Position numbers and translations under genes: made by a program. The notes under the pieces were generated by a model, which saw nothing but the letters and a program-made list of their open reading frames with translations, was not told where the DNA came from and ran no database searches. Positions 49,108-60,355 of a stretch of DNA of 64,000 nucleotides are shown in pieces (position 1 is the first letter of the stretch; the number at the start of each line of letters is the position of its first letter). This stretch comes from Paraplanobispora takensis (GTDB taxonomy: Bacteria; Actinomycetota; Actinomycetes; Streptosporangiales; Streptosporangiaceae). Location of the stretch: NCBI RefSeq assembly GCF_016863195.1, contig NZ_BOOK01000013.1:62001-126000 (forward strand), written 5' to 3'.

Positions 49108-50883
49108 ATGAGGAAGACCAAGGCTCTGGCGCTCGCCGCGCTGGGCACCGCGTTGACCATGGGCCTGGCCGCCTGTGGCGGGTCCGCCGGTGGCGGCGGC
49201 AACAACAACACCGGGACCGGCAACACCGGGGCGGCCTCCACCGCCAAGCACAACGACGGCTACACCAAGGTCGTCAACCCTTCCGACGCCAAGGGCGGCA
49301 CCCTCAAGTTCGCCTACTCCGACGAGCCCGACTCGATGGACCCGGGCAACACCTACTACGCGTGGAACTGGAACTTCTCGCGTCTGTACGCCCGTCCGCT
49401 GCTGACCTACACCGCCGCCCCCGGCGAGGAGGGTCTGAAGCTGGTCCCGGACCTGGCCGAGGGTCTGGGTGAGGCCAGCGAGGACGGCAAGACCTGGACC
49501 TACAAGCTCAAGAAGGGCATCAAGTACGACGACGGCACGGAGGTCAAGGCCGCGGACGTCAAGTACGCCATCGCCCGCAGCAACTTCAGCGCCGAGCTGA
49601 CCGACGGTCCGAAGTACTTCGCCGAGTACCTCGACGCCGAGGGCTACGAGGGTCCCTACAAGGACAAGGACCTCGCGAACTTCAAGGGCATCGAGACCCC
49701 CGACGACTACACCATCGTCTTCAAGCTCAAGGCCCCGTTCTCGGAGTTCGACTTCCTGGTCGCCAACCCGCAGTCGGCGCCCGTGCCGCAGGCCAAGGAC
49801 ACCGGCCTGGAGTACGAGAAGGCCGTCGCCTCCACCGGTCCCTACAAGATGGAGAGCTACGAGGTCGGCAAGCAGCTCAACCTCGTCAAGAACGAGAACT
49901 GGGACCCGGCCACCGACACCACGCGCAAGCAGCTGCCGGACCGCATCGAGGTGCAGTTCAAGCAGAACGCCGAGGACATCGACCAGCGCCTGCTGGCCGG
50001 TCAGGTCCACGCCGACCTCGGCGGCACCGGTGTGCAGCCGGCCGCCCGCGCGAAGATCGTCGCCGACCCCAAGCTGAAGGACTCGACGGACAACCCGTAC
50101 ACGCCCTTCAACCGCTACGCGATGATGTCGACCAAGGTCGCCCCGTTCGACAACATCGACTGCCGCAAGGCCGTGCAGTACGCCACCGACCAGGTCGCCA
50201 CCCAGGCGCCGTGGGGCGGCCCGCTCGGCGGTGACATCGGCAGCACGCTGATGACCCCGACCACCGTCGGCTACCAGCAGTTCGACCTGTTCCCGAACGG
50301 CGCCGACAACAAGGGCGACGCGGCCAAGGCCAAGGAGTCCCTGTCGGCCTGCGGCCAGCCGAACGGCTTCGAGACCAACATCGCGGTCCGCGGTGACCGT
50401 CCCAAGGAGGTCCAGGTCGCCGAGGCCCTGCAGGCCTCGCTGGACAAGGTCGGCATCAAGGCCACGATCAAGAAGTACCCCTCGGGTGACTGGAGCGCGC
50501 AGTACGCCGGCAGGCCGGACTTCGTGCACAAGAACAAGCTGGGCATCATGATCGCCGGTTGGGGCGCCGACTGGCCCTCGGGCTTCGGCTTCCTGTCGCA
50601 GATCGTCGACGGTCGCTTCATCAAGGACTCCGGCAACTACAACATGATGGAGCTCAACGACCAGGCCGTTAACGACCTGCTGGACAAGGGCATCCAGACC
50701 ACCGACGCCGCCGAGCGCAACAAGATCTGGGGCGAGGTCGACAAGAAGGTCATGGAGTCGGCGGCGTTCCTGCCGTTCGTCTACGAGAAGACCCTGCTCT
50801 TCCGTCCGTCCAGCCTGACCAACGTGTACGTGCACCCGGCCTACGGCATGTACGACTACACGTGGCTCGGCGTCCAGCAGTAG
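49108..50883 (+). CDS. Peptide ABC transporter substrate-binding lipoprotein (family 5)
   Basis: 591 residues. Lipoprotein signal with lipobox LAAC (Cys about 23) and a Gly/Asn-rich linker. GGTLKFAYSDEPDSMDPGNTYYAWNWNFSRLYARPLLTY is the family 5 start; later GTGVQPAARAKI and FLPFVYEKTLLFRPSSLTNVY. It binds oligopeptides or similar compounds outside the membrane. Codon use is strikingly lacking in rare codons with many AAG/AAC codons, suggesting high expression. A strong hairpin follows. Confidence 0.93.
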   Translation: MRKTKALALAALGTALTMGLAACGGSAGGGGNNNTGTGNTGAASTAKHNDGYTKVVNPSDAKGGTLKFAYSDEPDSMDPGNTYYAWNWNFSRLYARPLLTYTAAPGEEGLKLVPDLAEGLGEASEDGKTWTYKLKKGIKYDDGTEVKAADVKYAIARSNFSAELTDGPKYFAEYLDAEGYEGPYKDKDLANFKGIETPDDYTIVFKLKAPFSEFDFLVANPQSAPVPQAKDTGLEYEKAVASTGPYKMESYEVGKQLNLVKNENWDPATDTTRKQLPDRIEVQFKQNAEDIDQRLLAGQVHADLGGTGVQPAARAKIVADPKLKDSTDNPYTPFNRYAMMSTKVAPFDNIDCRKAVQYATDQVATQAPWGGPLGGDIGSTLMTPTTVGYQQFDLFPNGADNKGDAAKAKESLSACGQPNGFETNIAVRGDRPKEVQVAEALQASLDKVGIKATIKKYPSGDWSAQYAGRPDFVHKNKLGIMIAGWGADWPSGFGFLSQIVDGRFIKDSGNYNMMELNDQAVNDLLDKGIQTTDAAERNKIWGEVDKKVMESAAFLPFVYEKTLLFRPSSLTNVYVHPAYGMYDYTWLGVQQ

Positions 50884-50919
50884 TCCTTCTCTAGCAAGCC
50901 AAAGGCAGGTGAAGGCCTA

Positions 50920-50950
50920 GGGCGCCCGGGAGAGATCCTCCCGGGCGCCC
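50920..50950 (+). terminator. Intra-operon hairpin after the binding-protein gene
   Basis: GGGCGCCCGGGAG, loop AGATC, CTCCCGGGCGCCC: a 13-bp perfect stem 36 nt after the stop and just before the next gene, no T-tract. It probably stabilises the upstream mRNA or partially terminates, giving more binding protein than permease, as in other ABC operons. Confidence 0.65.
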
Positions 50951-50963
50951 CGGCCGAACGATC

Positions 50964-51973
50964 GTGGTCGCTTTCATCGTCCGCCGCGTGATCGCCGCCG
51001 TGCTGATGCTCGTCATCGTCAGTGTGGCGACGTTCGCGATCTTCTTCCTCATCCCGCGTGCCCTGGGACAGACCCCCGAGGGCATGGCCTCGCGTTACGT
51101 CGGGCGGGACGCCACACCCGAGGCGATCCAGGGTGCTGTCAAGAGGCTTCACCTGGACGAGCCGCTCGTCGTGCAGTACGGACGGTTCGCCAAGGGCATC
51201 GTCGCCGGCCAGGAGTACTCCATCGGCCCCCGCATGGTCCAGTGCCCGGCCCCCTGCTTCGGCTACTCGTTCAACAACAACCAGCCGGTCTGGCCGACGC
51301 TTCTGGACAGACTGCCCGCGACCCTGTCGCTGGCCATCGGCGCGGCGATCATCTGGCTCGTCGCCGGCGTGAGCATCGGCGTGATCTCGGCGTTGAGACG
51401 CGGCACCCTGACCGACCGCCTGGCGATGACGGTGGCGCTGGCCGGCGTCTCCCTGCCGATCTACTTCACCGGCCTGGTCTCACTGGCCCTGTTCGCCTAC
51501 ACGCTCGGGATCTTCCCCGGCGGCGGCAGCTACACCCCCTTCACCGAGGACCCGGTGATGTGGTTCCAGGCGCTCGTGCTCCCCTGGGTCACCCTGGCGT
51601 TCCTGTACGCCGCGCTGTACGCCCGGCTCACCCGGGCGGGCATGCTGGAGACCATGGGCGAGGACTACATCCGCACGGCCCGGGCCAAGGGCCTCAAGGA
51701 GCGCACGGTGGTCAGCAAGCACGCCCTGCGCGCCACGCTGACCCCCATCCTGACGATCTTCGGCCTCGACGTCGGCCTGCTGCTGGGCGGCGCGGTGCTC
51801 ACCGAGAGCACCTTCTCCATCCCCGGCATCGGCAAGCTGGTCATCGACGCGATCCGGGGCAACGACCTGCCCGTCGTGCTGGGCGTCACCCTGTTCGCGG
51901 CCTTCTTCATCGTCCTGGCCAACCTCGTCGTGGACGTTCTGTACGCGGTGGTCGACCCGAGGGTGAGGCTGTC

Positions 51974-51977
<4 letters not shown>
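50964..51977 (+). CDS. Peptide ABC transporter permease (DppB-type)
   Basis: 337 residues from GTG 50964. VAFIVRRVIAAVLMLVIVSVATFAIFFLIPRALGQTPE is the DppB/OppB N-terminus, then an exported loop, five more helices, and the EAA loop (DYIRTARAKGLKERTVVSKHALRATLTPI). The exported loop is long and includes a Cys pair (VQCPAPCFGYSF). The stop overlaps the ATP-binding gene (ATGA). Confidence 0.93.
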
Positions 51978-53025
<1,048 letters not shown>

Positions 53026-53029
<4 letters not shown>

Positions 53030-54120
53030 GCGCGGACCGGAATGGGGGCGTGGGTGTGAGCGCCTCCGACGCGCTGCTGTCCGTCCAGGACCTGAAAAAG
53101 CACTTCCCGGTGACCAAGGGCCTGCTCAAGCGCCAGGTCGGCGCGGTCAGGGCGGTCGACGGGGTCAGCTTCGACGTGCGCAAGGGTGAGACGCTCGGGC
53201 TGGTCGGCGAGTCCGGCTGCGGCAAGAGCACCACCGGCCGCCTGGTGACCCGGCTGCTGGAGCCGACCGCCGGCAAGGTCCTCTTCGACGGCCACGACAT
53301 CACCCACATGGCCCAGGCGAAGATCCGGCCGCTCCGCCGCGACATCCAGATGATCTTCCAGGACCCCTACTCCTCGCTGAACCCGCGCCACACCGTCGGC
53401 GCGATCGTCGGCGCGCCCTTCCGCATCCAGGGCATCAAGACGGAGCAGGGCGTCAAGAAGGCGGTCCAGGAGATCCTGGAGCTGGTCGGCCTCAACCCCG
53501 AGCACTACAACCGCTATCCGCACGAGTTCTCCGGCGGCCAGCGCCAGCGCATCGGCATCGCCCGCACGCTCGCGCTCAAGCCGAAGCTGATCATCGCCGA
53601 CGAGCCGGTCTCCGCCCTGGACGTCTCCATCCAGGCCCAGGTGGTCAACCTCCTGGAGGACCTGCAGAACGAGCTCGACCTGACCTACGTCATCGTCGCG
53701 CACGACCTGTCGGTCATCCGGCACATCAGCGACCGGGTCGCGGTCATGTACCTCGGCAAGATCGTCGAACTGGCCGACCGGAAGAACCTGTACGAGTCGC
53801 CGATGCACCCGTACACCAACGCGCTGATGTCGGCCGTGCCCATCCCGGACCCGGCCCGGCGCAAGGACCGCGAGCGCATCCGCCTGCAGGGCGACGTGCC
53901 CAGCCCGCTCAACCCGCCGCCGGCCTGCCGCTTCCACACCCGGTGCTGGAAGGCCCAGGTGATCTGCAAGACGGAGGAGCCGCCGCTGGTGGAGCTGGCC
54001 CCGGGTCACCAGGTGGCCTGCCACTTCCCGGAGAACGCCGACAAGGTGTCGTCCCACGCGGCCGCGAAGATCGTGGAGAACGCGGACGAGGCCCTGCACC
54101 CCAAGAGGCCGGTCGCCTGA
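53026..54120 (+). CDS. Peptide ABC transporter ATP-binding protein (DppF-type)
   Basis: 364 residues from GTG 53026 (GTGA overlap). Walker [14 protein letters not shown]-loop [16 protein letters not shown], signature [17 protein letters not shown], Walker [15 protein letters not shown], and [22 protein letters not shown] with the C-terminal Cys pattern. Last gene of the first peptide operon; forms the ATPase pair with the preceding gene. Confidence 0.94.
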
Positions 54121-54452
54121 GCGCGCTCTGAGCACCGTCCCGCTCTGGACACCTTCCCGTCCTGAACACCGCCCGGGGGTCGGATCCGCCCGCTCCCCGG
54201 TGCCGCGGACCCGGTGAACGCCCGCCGGGTACGGCTCGCGCGAGCCGTACCCGGCGGGCGTCCGCGTCCTGCGGGCACGCCGCCCGGGCGATGAAACGCT
54301 CCAGGTCTCCTCCGGGCCGCCGACTGTCACATTTACGCCACAGCCTCTGGCCGGGGGGTGGTCAGCCCCCGCGGTGCCGTAGATCCTGCGATCAACGGGG
54401 AGTCCGCACGGCGGCCGCGACCCGGCCGCAAGACGGCGATGAGGTGTGCAGC
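54121..54452. other. Gap between the two peptide ABC operons
   Basis: 332 bp. Holds the 42-bp palindrome at 54219-54260 and, presumably, the promoter of the second operon between 54290 and 54440. I see no clear -35/-10 and no gene; an in-frame extension of the next gene to 54291 is open but has no signal-peptide sense. Confidence 0.5.
54219..54260. terminator. 42-bp perfect palindrome ending the first peptide operon
   Basis: CGCCCGCCGGGTACGGCTCG and its complement meet without a loop: 21-bp arms. It is the longest perfect palindrome I noticed in the window. Very stable hairpin about 100 nt after the dppF-type gene; no T-tract. Terminator or mRNA end-stabiliser. Confidence 0.7.
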
Positions 54453-56132
54453 ATGCGACGAGACGGTATGCCCCTGCGCAGACCGGCGGCGGTGGTGGCG
54501 GGCCTTGCCCTGGCCATCTCGGCGGCGGCCTGCGGCGGCGGAGACGACGCGGAGCCGGGGACGGGCGGGACGCAGGCGGCGGAGGGCTCGGCCTTCATCT
54601 TCGCCTCCTCGGCGGACCCGGCCATCCTCGACCCGGCCTTCCACAGCGACGGCGAGTCCTCCCGGGTCACCAACCAGATCTTCGAGACGCTCGTGGCCAC
54701 CGAGGAGGGCGGCACCGGCGTCGTCCCCGGCCTCGCGGAGAGCTGGAAGGTCAGCGAGGACGCCAGGACCTACACCTTCAAGCTCCGCCAGGGCGTGAAG
54801 TTCCACGACGGCGAGCCCTTCGACGCCGCGGCCGTGTGCGCCAACTTCGACCGCTGGTACAACTTCACCGGTCTGGCGCAGGCGGACTCGGTCTCCTACT
54901 ACTGGGTGACGGTCTTCCGGGGCTTCGCCAAGAACGAGTCCGACACCCTCGGCAAGAGCCTGTACGGCGGCTGCACGGCCAAGGACGACGGCACGGTCGA
55001 GCTCAAGCTCACCGAGCCGTCCGCCGTGGTGCTGTCGGCGCTGACGCTGTCGTCGTTCGCCATCGCCAGCCCCAAGGCGCTCAAGGACTACAAGGCCGAC
55101 CAGGTGAGCGGGACCGCCGAGTCGCCGCAGTTCACCGGGACCTTCGGCACCGAGCATCCGGTCGGCACCGGGCCGTTCAAGTTCGGCAGCTGGACGCGCG
55201 GCGACAAGCTGGAGATCGTCCGCAACGACGAGTACTGGGGCGAGAAGGCCAAGCTCAGCAGGATCATATTCCGGCCGATCGAGAAGGCCGCCGACCGGGC
55301 GCAGGCGCTGCGCGCCGGATCGGTCCACGCCTTCGACTACGCCGACCCGGCCGACCTGGAGTCGCTCAAGAGCGCCGGGGTGCAGGTCCTGGAGCGGGCG
55401 CCGTTCAACATGGGCTATCTCGGCTTCAGCCAGCGGACCGAGATCATGCAGAACCAGAAGATCCGCCAGGCGATCGCCCACGCGATCAACCGTGACAACG
55501 TCGTGAAGACCAAGTACGCCACCGGCGCCAAGGTCGCCAACGCGTTCATGCCGGACAGCCTGTGGAGCTACACCGAGGACTTCACCGAGTACGACTACAG
55601 CGTCGACAAGGCCAAGCAGCTCATCGCCGAGTCCGGCGTGTCCGACCCGACGCTGGAGTTCTGCTATCCCAGCGGGGTCAGCCGCGCCTACATGGTCGAC
55701 CCGGCCGGCAACTTCCAGCTGATGAAGGCCGACCTGGAGGCCGCGGGCTTCAAGGTCACACCGAAGACCTCGCCGTGGAGCCCCGACTATCTCAACACCA
55801 CCCAGGCCGGTGACTGCCCGCTGTTCCTGCTGGGCTGGAACGGCGACTTCGGCGACCCGGACAACTTCCTCGGCACGTTCTTCCAGTCCTTCTCCAACCA
55901 GTGGTCGTTCAGGAACGAAGAGATCTTCAAGACGCTGGGCGACGCGGAGAAGGAACCCGACCAGGCCAAGCGGGAGGCGCTGTACAAGCAGGCCAACGCC
56001 CTGATCGCCGACTTCGTGCCCGGCGTGCCGTACGCGCAGAGCCCCTCGTTCTCGGCCGCGGCCAAGAACGTCCGGGGCTGGGTGCCGAGCCCGGTGCTCA
56101 ACGACAAGTTCTCCACGATCTCGCTGAACTGA
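54453..56132 (+). CDS. Second peptide ABC transporter substrate-binding lipoprotein (family 5)
   Basis: 559 residues. Signal with lipobox ISAAAC (Cys about 25). FIFASSADPAILDPAFHSDGESSRVTNQIFETLVA and YTFKLRQGVKFHDGEPFDAAAVCANFDRW mark SBP family 5; CNFD-type Cys pairs (AAVCANF, YGGCTAKD, LEFCYPSG, GDCPLFLLGW) are numerous and may form disulfides. I chose ATG 54453 for the signal peptide. It heads a full transporter operon. Confidence 0.93.
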   Translation: MRRDGMPLRRPAAVVAGLALAISAAACGGGDDAEPGTGGTQAAEGSAFIFASSADPAILDPAFHSDGESSRVTNQIFETLVATEEGGTGVVPGLAESWKVSEDARTYTFKLRQGVKFHDGEPFDAAAVCANFDRWYNFTGLAQADSVSYYWVTVFRGFAKNESDTLGKSLYGGCTAKDDGTVELKLTEPSAVVLSALTLSSFAIASPKALKDYKADQVSGTAESPQFTGTFGTEHPVGTGPFKFGSWTRGDKLEIVRNDEYWGEKAKLSRIIFRPIEKAADRAQALRAGSVHAFDYADPADLESLKSAGVQVLERAPFNMGYLGFSQRTEIMQNQKIRQAIAHAINRDNVVKTKYATGAKVANAFMPDSLWSYTEDFTEYDYSVDKAKQLIAESGVSDPTLEFCYPSGVSRAYMVDPAGNFQLMKADLEAAGFKVTPKTSPWSPDYLNTTQAGDCPLFLLGWNGDFGDPDNFLGTFFQSFSNQWSFRNEEIFKTLGDAEKEPDQAKREALYKQANALIADFVPGVPYAQSPSFSAAAKNVRGWVPSPVLNDKFSTISLN

Positions 56133-56135
56133 CCG

Positions 56136-57140
56136 ATGCTGCGGTTCGTCGTCAGGCGGCTGACGCTGCTCGTGCCGATCCTGCTGGGACTGTCGATCCT
56201 GCTGTTCCTGTGGGTCAGGGCGCTGCCCGGCGGGCCGGCCGAGGCGCTGCTGGGGGAGCGGGCCACACCCGAGGCCGTGGAGCGGGTCAAGCGGCTCTAC
56301 GGCCTCGACCGGCCCTGGTACGAGCAGTACCTCACCTGGGTGGGCAACGTCTTCCAGGGCGACCTCGGGGTCTCCAGCAGGACGCAGCACCCGGTCGTGG
56401 AGGAGTTGCTGCGCACCTTCCCCGCCACGGTGGAGCTCGCCCTCACCGCGATGATCTTCGCGGTGGGGGTGGGCGTGCCGCTGGGCTATCTCGCCGCCCG
56501 CCGTCACGGCACCTGGGCCGACCACCTCTCGGTCGCCGGATCGCTGTTCGGCATCACGATCCCGGTCTTCTTCCTGGGGTACATGCTCAAGTTCGTCTTC
56601 GCCGAGAAACTGGGGATCCTGCCCACCGACGGACGGCAGGACCCGCTGATCGACGCCGAGCATCCGACCGGGTTCTACGTGCTGGACGGTCTGGTGACCG
56701 GCAATCCCGAGGCCGCCTGGGACGCGGTGACGCACCTGATCCTGCCCGCGATCGCCCTGGGCACGATCCCGCTGGCGATCGTGGTGCGCATCACCCGCGC
56801 CTCGGTGCTGGACGTGCTCCACGAGGACTACGTGCGCACCGCCGAGGCCAAGGGACTGCGGCCCGGCACGATCCGCGGGCGGCACGTGCTGCGCAACGCC
56901 CTGCTCCCGGTGGTCACGGTCGTGGGCCTGCAGGTCGGCCTGCTGCTGGGCGGCGCCGTGCTGACCGAGACGGTCTTCGCCTTCCCCGGCTTCGGCAAGT
57001 TCGTGGCCGACTCGATCGCCGCCAGGGACTACGCGGTGCTGCAGGGGTTCATCCTGTTCACCGCGGTGATCTTCGTTCTGGTCAACCTGCTGGTGGACGT
57101 GACCTACGGGGTCGTCGACCCGAGGGTGAGGGCGGGGTGA
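56136..57140 (+). CDS. Peptide ABC transporter permease (DppB-type), second operon
   Basis: 334 residues, starting 3 bases after the previous stop. LRFVVRRLTLLVPILLGLSILLFLWVRALPGGPA is the DppB start; DYVRTAEAKGLRPGTIRGRHVLRNALLPVVTV is the EAA loop. Six membrane helices. Confidence 0.94.
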   Translation: MLRFVVRRLTLLVPILLGLSILLFLWVRALPGGPAEALLGERATPEAVERVKRLYGLDRPWYEQYLTWVGNVFQGDLGVSSRTQHPVVEELLRTFPATVELALTAMIFAVGVGVPLGYLAARRHGTWADHLSVAGSLFGITIPVFFLGYMLKFVFAEKLGILPTDGRQDPLIDAEHPTGFYVLDGLVTGNPEAAWDAVTHLILPAIALGTIPLAIVVRITRASVLDVLHEDYVRTAEAKGLRPGTIRGRHVLRNALLPVVTVVGLQVGLLLGGAVLTETVFAFPGFGKFVADSIAARDYAVLQGFILFTAVIFVLVNLLVDVTYGVVDPRVRAG

Positions 57141-57270
57141 GGGGGCGCCGGACCGAGGGCGGCGTGAGCCGGCATCGGCCCGCGGGCGGTGTGAGCGGGC
57201 GCCGGTGCGGGGATGGCGTGAGCGGGGACCGGCCGGAACGGCCGGCGGCCCGCCGGGAGAGGAGCGGCGC
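57141..57270. repeat. Degenerate GGYGTGAGCSGGS repeats between permease genes
   Basis: Three or four imperfect copies of a unit about 30 bp long, each around GGCGTGAGC or GGTGTGAGC followed by a GC-rich block. Non-coding spacer inside the operon; likely slippage-derived. A GGAGAGGAG ribosome-binding site ends it. Confidence 0.45.
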
Positions 57271-58167
57271 ATGAGCCTGGCCCAGGTGGAGACCGTCGCC
57301 CCCGAGGAGACCGGCGGCAGCCTCGGCAGGGACGCCTGGCGGCGGCTGCGCCGCAACCCCGTCGCGATCGTCGGCGCCATTCTGGTGATCATGTTCGTCG
57401 CGCTCGCGCTGCTGGCCCCCTGGCTGGCGCCGTACCCGCCGGACAAGCCGGTCGGCCAGGTCACCCCCACCTCCATCCCCGGCCCGTCGGCCGAGCACTG
57501 GTTCGGCCTGGACGACCTGGGGCGCGACGAGTTCTCCCGGGTGCTGTGGGGGGCCCGCTGGTCCCTGGTCATCGGGGTGGTCTCGCTGCTGCTGGGCCTG
57601 ATCGGCGGGATGGTGCTGGGCCTGCTGGCCGGGGCCTTCGGCGGCTGGGTGGACGGCCTGGTGATGCGCCTGGTCGACATCATGCTGTCGGTTCCCGGCC
57701 TGCTGTTCGCCATCGGCATCGCCGCCATGCTCGGCTCGGGCCTGGACGCGGTGATGATCGCCATCGCGGTGGTCAACGTCCCGATCTTCGCCCGGCTGCT
57801 GCGCGGCCAGATGCTGGCCCAGCGCCAGTCGGACTACGTGCTGGCCGCCAAGGCGGTGGGGGTGCGGCGGCGGCGGATCGTGCTCGGCCACGTCCTGCCC
57901 AACTCGCTGACCCCGGTCATCGTGCAGGGCACGCTCACCCTGGCCGTCGCCATCGTGGACGCGGCCGGCCTGGCCTTCCTCGGCCTGTCCAGCAACGACC
58001 CGAGCATCCCCGAATGGGGCCGGATGCTGGCCGACACCCAGCGCTATCTGTCCAGCGCCCCGCTGCTGGCGGTCTTCCCCGGCCTGGCCATCATCATCGC
58101 CGCGCTCGGCTTCACCCTGCTGGGGGAGTCGCTGCGCGAGGCCCTCGATCCCAAGTACCGGCGGTGA
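57271..58167 (+). CDS. Peptide ABC transporter permease (DppC-type), second operon
   Basis: 298 residues from ATG 57271. [35 protein letters not shown] is the DppC head; [31 protein letters not shown] the EAA loop; [14 protein letters not shown] a family motif. Six membrane helices. Confidence 0.94.
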   Translation: MSLAQVETVAPEETGGSLGRDAWRRLRRNPVAIVGAILVIMFVALALLAPWLAPYPPDKPVGQVTPTSIPGPSAEHWFGLDDLGRDEFSRVLWGARWSLVIGVVSLLLGLIGGMVLGLLAGAFGGWVDGLVMRLVDIMLSVPGLLFAIGIAAMLGSGLDAVMIAIAVVNVPIFARLLRGQMLAQRQSDYVLAAKAVGVRRRRIVLGHVLPNSLTPVIVQGTLTLAVAIVDAAGLAFLGLSSNDPSIPEWGRMLADTQRYLSSAPLLAVFPGLAIIIAALGFTLLGESLREALDPKYRR

Positions 58168-58170
58168 GAT

Positions 58171-59163
58171 GTGACTCTTCTGCGAGTGGAGGACCTGACG
58201 GTGGTCTTCCGGCAGCGGGGCCGCCCAGACGTGCGCGCCGTGGACGGCGTCGGCTTCTCGGTGGCCCCCGGCGAGACCGTCGGCCTGGTGGGGGAGTCGG
58301 GCTGCGGCAAGTCCGTCACCTCCCTGGCGGTCATGGGACTGCTGCCCCGGCGCGGCGTGCGGGTGGAGGGGAGCGTTGCCTTCGACGGGACCGAGCTGCT
58401 CACCCTGCCCCCCGACAAGCTGCGCACCCTGCGGGGCAGGGAACTGGCCGTCGTCTTCCAGGACCCGATGACCTCGCTGAACCCCGTGGTGCCCATCGGC
58501 AGGCAGGTGACCGAGGTGCTGGTGCGCCACCGGGGCCTGAACGAGGGCGAGGCCCGCCGGGAGGCCGGGGACCTGCTGCGCAGGGTGGGCATCCCCGACC
58601 CCTCCCGGCGGCTGCGGGAGTATCCCCACCAGCTGTCGGGGGGCATGCGGCAGCGGGCGCTCATCGCCACCGCGCTGGCCTGCCGGCCCCGGCTGCTGAT
58701 CGCCGACGAGCCCACCACGGCGCTGGACGTCACCATCCAGGCGCAGATCCTGGAACTGCTCAAGACGCTGGTGGCCGAGTCCGGGACCGCGCTCATCCTG
58801 ATCACCCACGACCTGGGCGTGGTGGCCGGGATGTGCGACACCGTCCACGTCATGTACGCCGGCCGCATCGTCGAGCGGGCGCCCCGCCACGATCTGTTCG
58901 GCGCGCCCCGCCACCCCTACACCGGCGGTCTGCTCGCCTCGGTGCCCCGCCTGGACCAGCCGCGCGGCACGCGCCTGGCGCCCATCGCCGGCTCGCCCCG
59001 CGACACCATCGCCTGGGCCCGGGGCTGCGCGTTCGCGCCCCGCTGCCCCAACCGGGTGGACGAGTGCACCTGCGCGACCCCGGAGCTGCTGGGCGGGCGC
59101 CACGGGCTGCGCTGCTTCAACCCGCTGCGGTCCGGTCCGGTGCAGGAGGTGGCCCCCCGATGA
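58171..59163 (+). CDS. Peptide ABC transporter ATP-binding protein (DppD-type), second operon
   Basis: 330 residues from GTG 58171. Walker [14 protein letters not shown]-loop [14 protein letters not shown], signature [15 protein letters not shown], Walker [14 protein letters not shown]-loop ITHDLG, and [19 protein letters not shown] at the C-terminus. Stop overlaps the next ATG. Confidence 0.94.
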   Translation: MTLLRVEDLTVVFRQRGRPDVRAVDGVGFSVAPGETVGLVGESGCGKSVTSLAVMGLLPRRGVRVEGSVAFDGTELLTLPPDKLRTLRGRELAVVFQDPMTSLNPVVPIGRQVTEVLVRHRGLNEGEARREAGDLLRRVGIPDPSRRLREYPHQLSGGMRQRALIATALACRPRLLIADEPTTALDVTIQAQILELLKTLVAESGTALILITHDLGVVAGMCDTVHVMYAGRIVERAPRHDLFGAPRHPYTGGLLASVPRLDQPRGTRLAPIAGSPRDTIAWARGCAFAPRCPNRVDECTCATPELLGGRHGLRCFNPLRSGPVQEVAPR

Positions 59164-60311
59164 CCTCCGACGGTAGGGCGGACCCCGGCGGGCCGCCGCC
59201 TCCGGACGGCGCCGCGGCGTCCGCCGGGCCCGCGCCTTCGAACGGCGCGGCGGTCCCCGGTGAGCCGCTGCTGTCCGTGCGCGGGCTGAAGGTGCACTTC
59301 CCCATCCGCAAGGGGACGCTGCTGCAGCGGGTCGTCGGCCACGTGCGCGCCGTGGACGGGGTCGACCTCGAGGTACGGCGCGGCATGACCTACGGCCTGG
59401 TGGGGGAGTCCGGCTGCGGCAAGAGCACCCTGGGCAAGGCCGTGCTGCGCCTGGTCGAGCCCACCGCCGGGACCGTCGTGTTCGACGGCGTCGACCTCGG
59501 CGGGCAGGGGCCGGAGCCCATGCGCCGGCTCCGGCGGAACATGCAGATGGTCTTCCAGGACCCGCTGGCCAGCCTCGACCCCCGCCAGAGCGTGGAGTCG
59601 GCGCTCACCGAGCCGCTGCGCGCCCACGGCTTCCCCGGCGACAGGCAGGGGCGGGTGCGCGAGCTGCTGGACATCGTGGGGCTGCCGGCGGGGGCGGCGG
59701 GCCGCTATCCGCACGAGTTCTCCGGAGGGCAGCGCCAGCGCGTCGGCATCGCCAGGGCGATCGCCCTCAACCCCGACCTGATCATCGCCGACGAGCCGGT
59801 CTCCGCGCTGGACGTCTCGATCCAGGCGCAGATCGTCAACCTCCTGGAGGACCTGCAGGAGCAGCTCGGCCTCACCTACGTCGTCGTCGCCCACGACCTG
59901 GCCGTCGTGCGGCACGTCAGCGACGTCATCGGGGTGATGTACCTGGGCGCGCTGGTGGAGGAGGCCCCCTCCGACGAGCTGTACGCCGAGCCGCTGCACC
60001 CCTACACGATCGCCCTGATGTCGGCGATCCCCATCCCCGACCCCGAGGTGGAGGAGCGCAGGCGCAGGATCCTGCTCACCGGCGACCTGCCGTCCCCGGT
60101 GGACGTGCCGTCCGGCTGCCGCTTCCACACCCGCTGCCCCTTCCGCCAGCCGACGCGCTGCGCCGAGGAGTCGCCGGACCTGCGGGAGATGCGCCCCGGC
60201 CGCAAGGTCGCCTGCCACTGGGCGGAGGAGATCGCCACGGGGACGATCCGGGCCGCCGCGAGCGCCCAGGACCCCACCGCCACCGAGGTGGGCACCCCCG
60301 CCGTGAAGTGA
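59160..60311 (+). CDS. Peptide ABC transporter ATP-binding protein (DppF-type), second operon
   Basis: 383 residues. A Pro/Ala/Gly-rich N-terminal extension of about 35 residues precedes the ATPase: Walker [14 protein letters not shown]-loop [15 protein letters not shown], signature [17 protein letters not shown], Walker [33 protein letters not shown]. Last gene of the operon. Closely similar in motifs to the dppF-type gene of the first operon, so the two operons may derive from an old duplication. Confidence 0.94.
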   Translation: MTSDGRADPGGPPPPDGAAASAGPAPSNGAAVPGEPLLSVRGLKVHFPIRKGTLLQRVVGHVRAVDGVDLEVRRGMTYGLVGESGCGKSTLGKAVLRLVEPTAGTVVFDGVDLGGQGPEPMRRLRRNMQMVFQDPLASLDPRQSVESALTEPLRAHGFPGDRQGRVRELLDIVGLPAGAAGRYPHEFSGGQRQRVGIARAIALNPDLIIADEPVSALDVSIQAQIVNLLEDLQEQLGLTYVVVAHDLAVVRHVSDVIGVMYLGALVEEAPSDELYAEPLHPYTIALMSAIPIPDPEVEERRRRILLTGDLPSPVDVPSGCRFHTRCPFRQPTRCAEESPDLREMRPGRKVACHWAEEIATGTIRAAASAQDPTATEVGTPAVK

Positions 60312-60355
60312 GGGCCCGCGGGGGCCGGGCCGCCGGGCGAAGCCGTCCGGCCGGG

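Noticed and set aside
57141-57270. Small gene between the permease genes
   Set aside because: The open frame is made of degenerate repeats with no protein character; the ribosome-binding site fits ATG 57271.
54333-57776. 1147-codon minus-strand frame opposite the second peptide operon
   Set aside because: Spans three well-supported plus-strand genes and has no recognisable domain.
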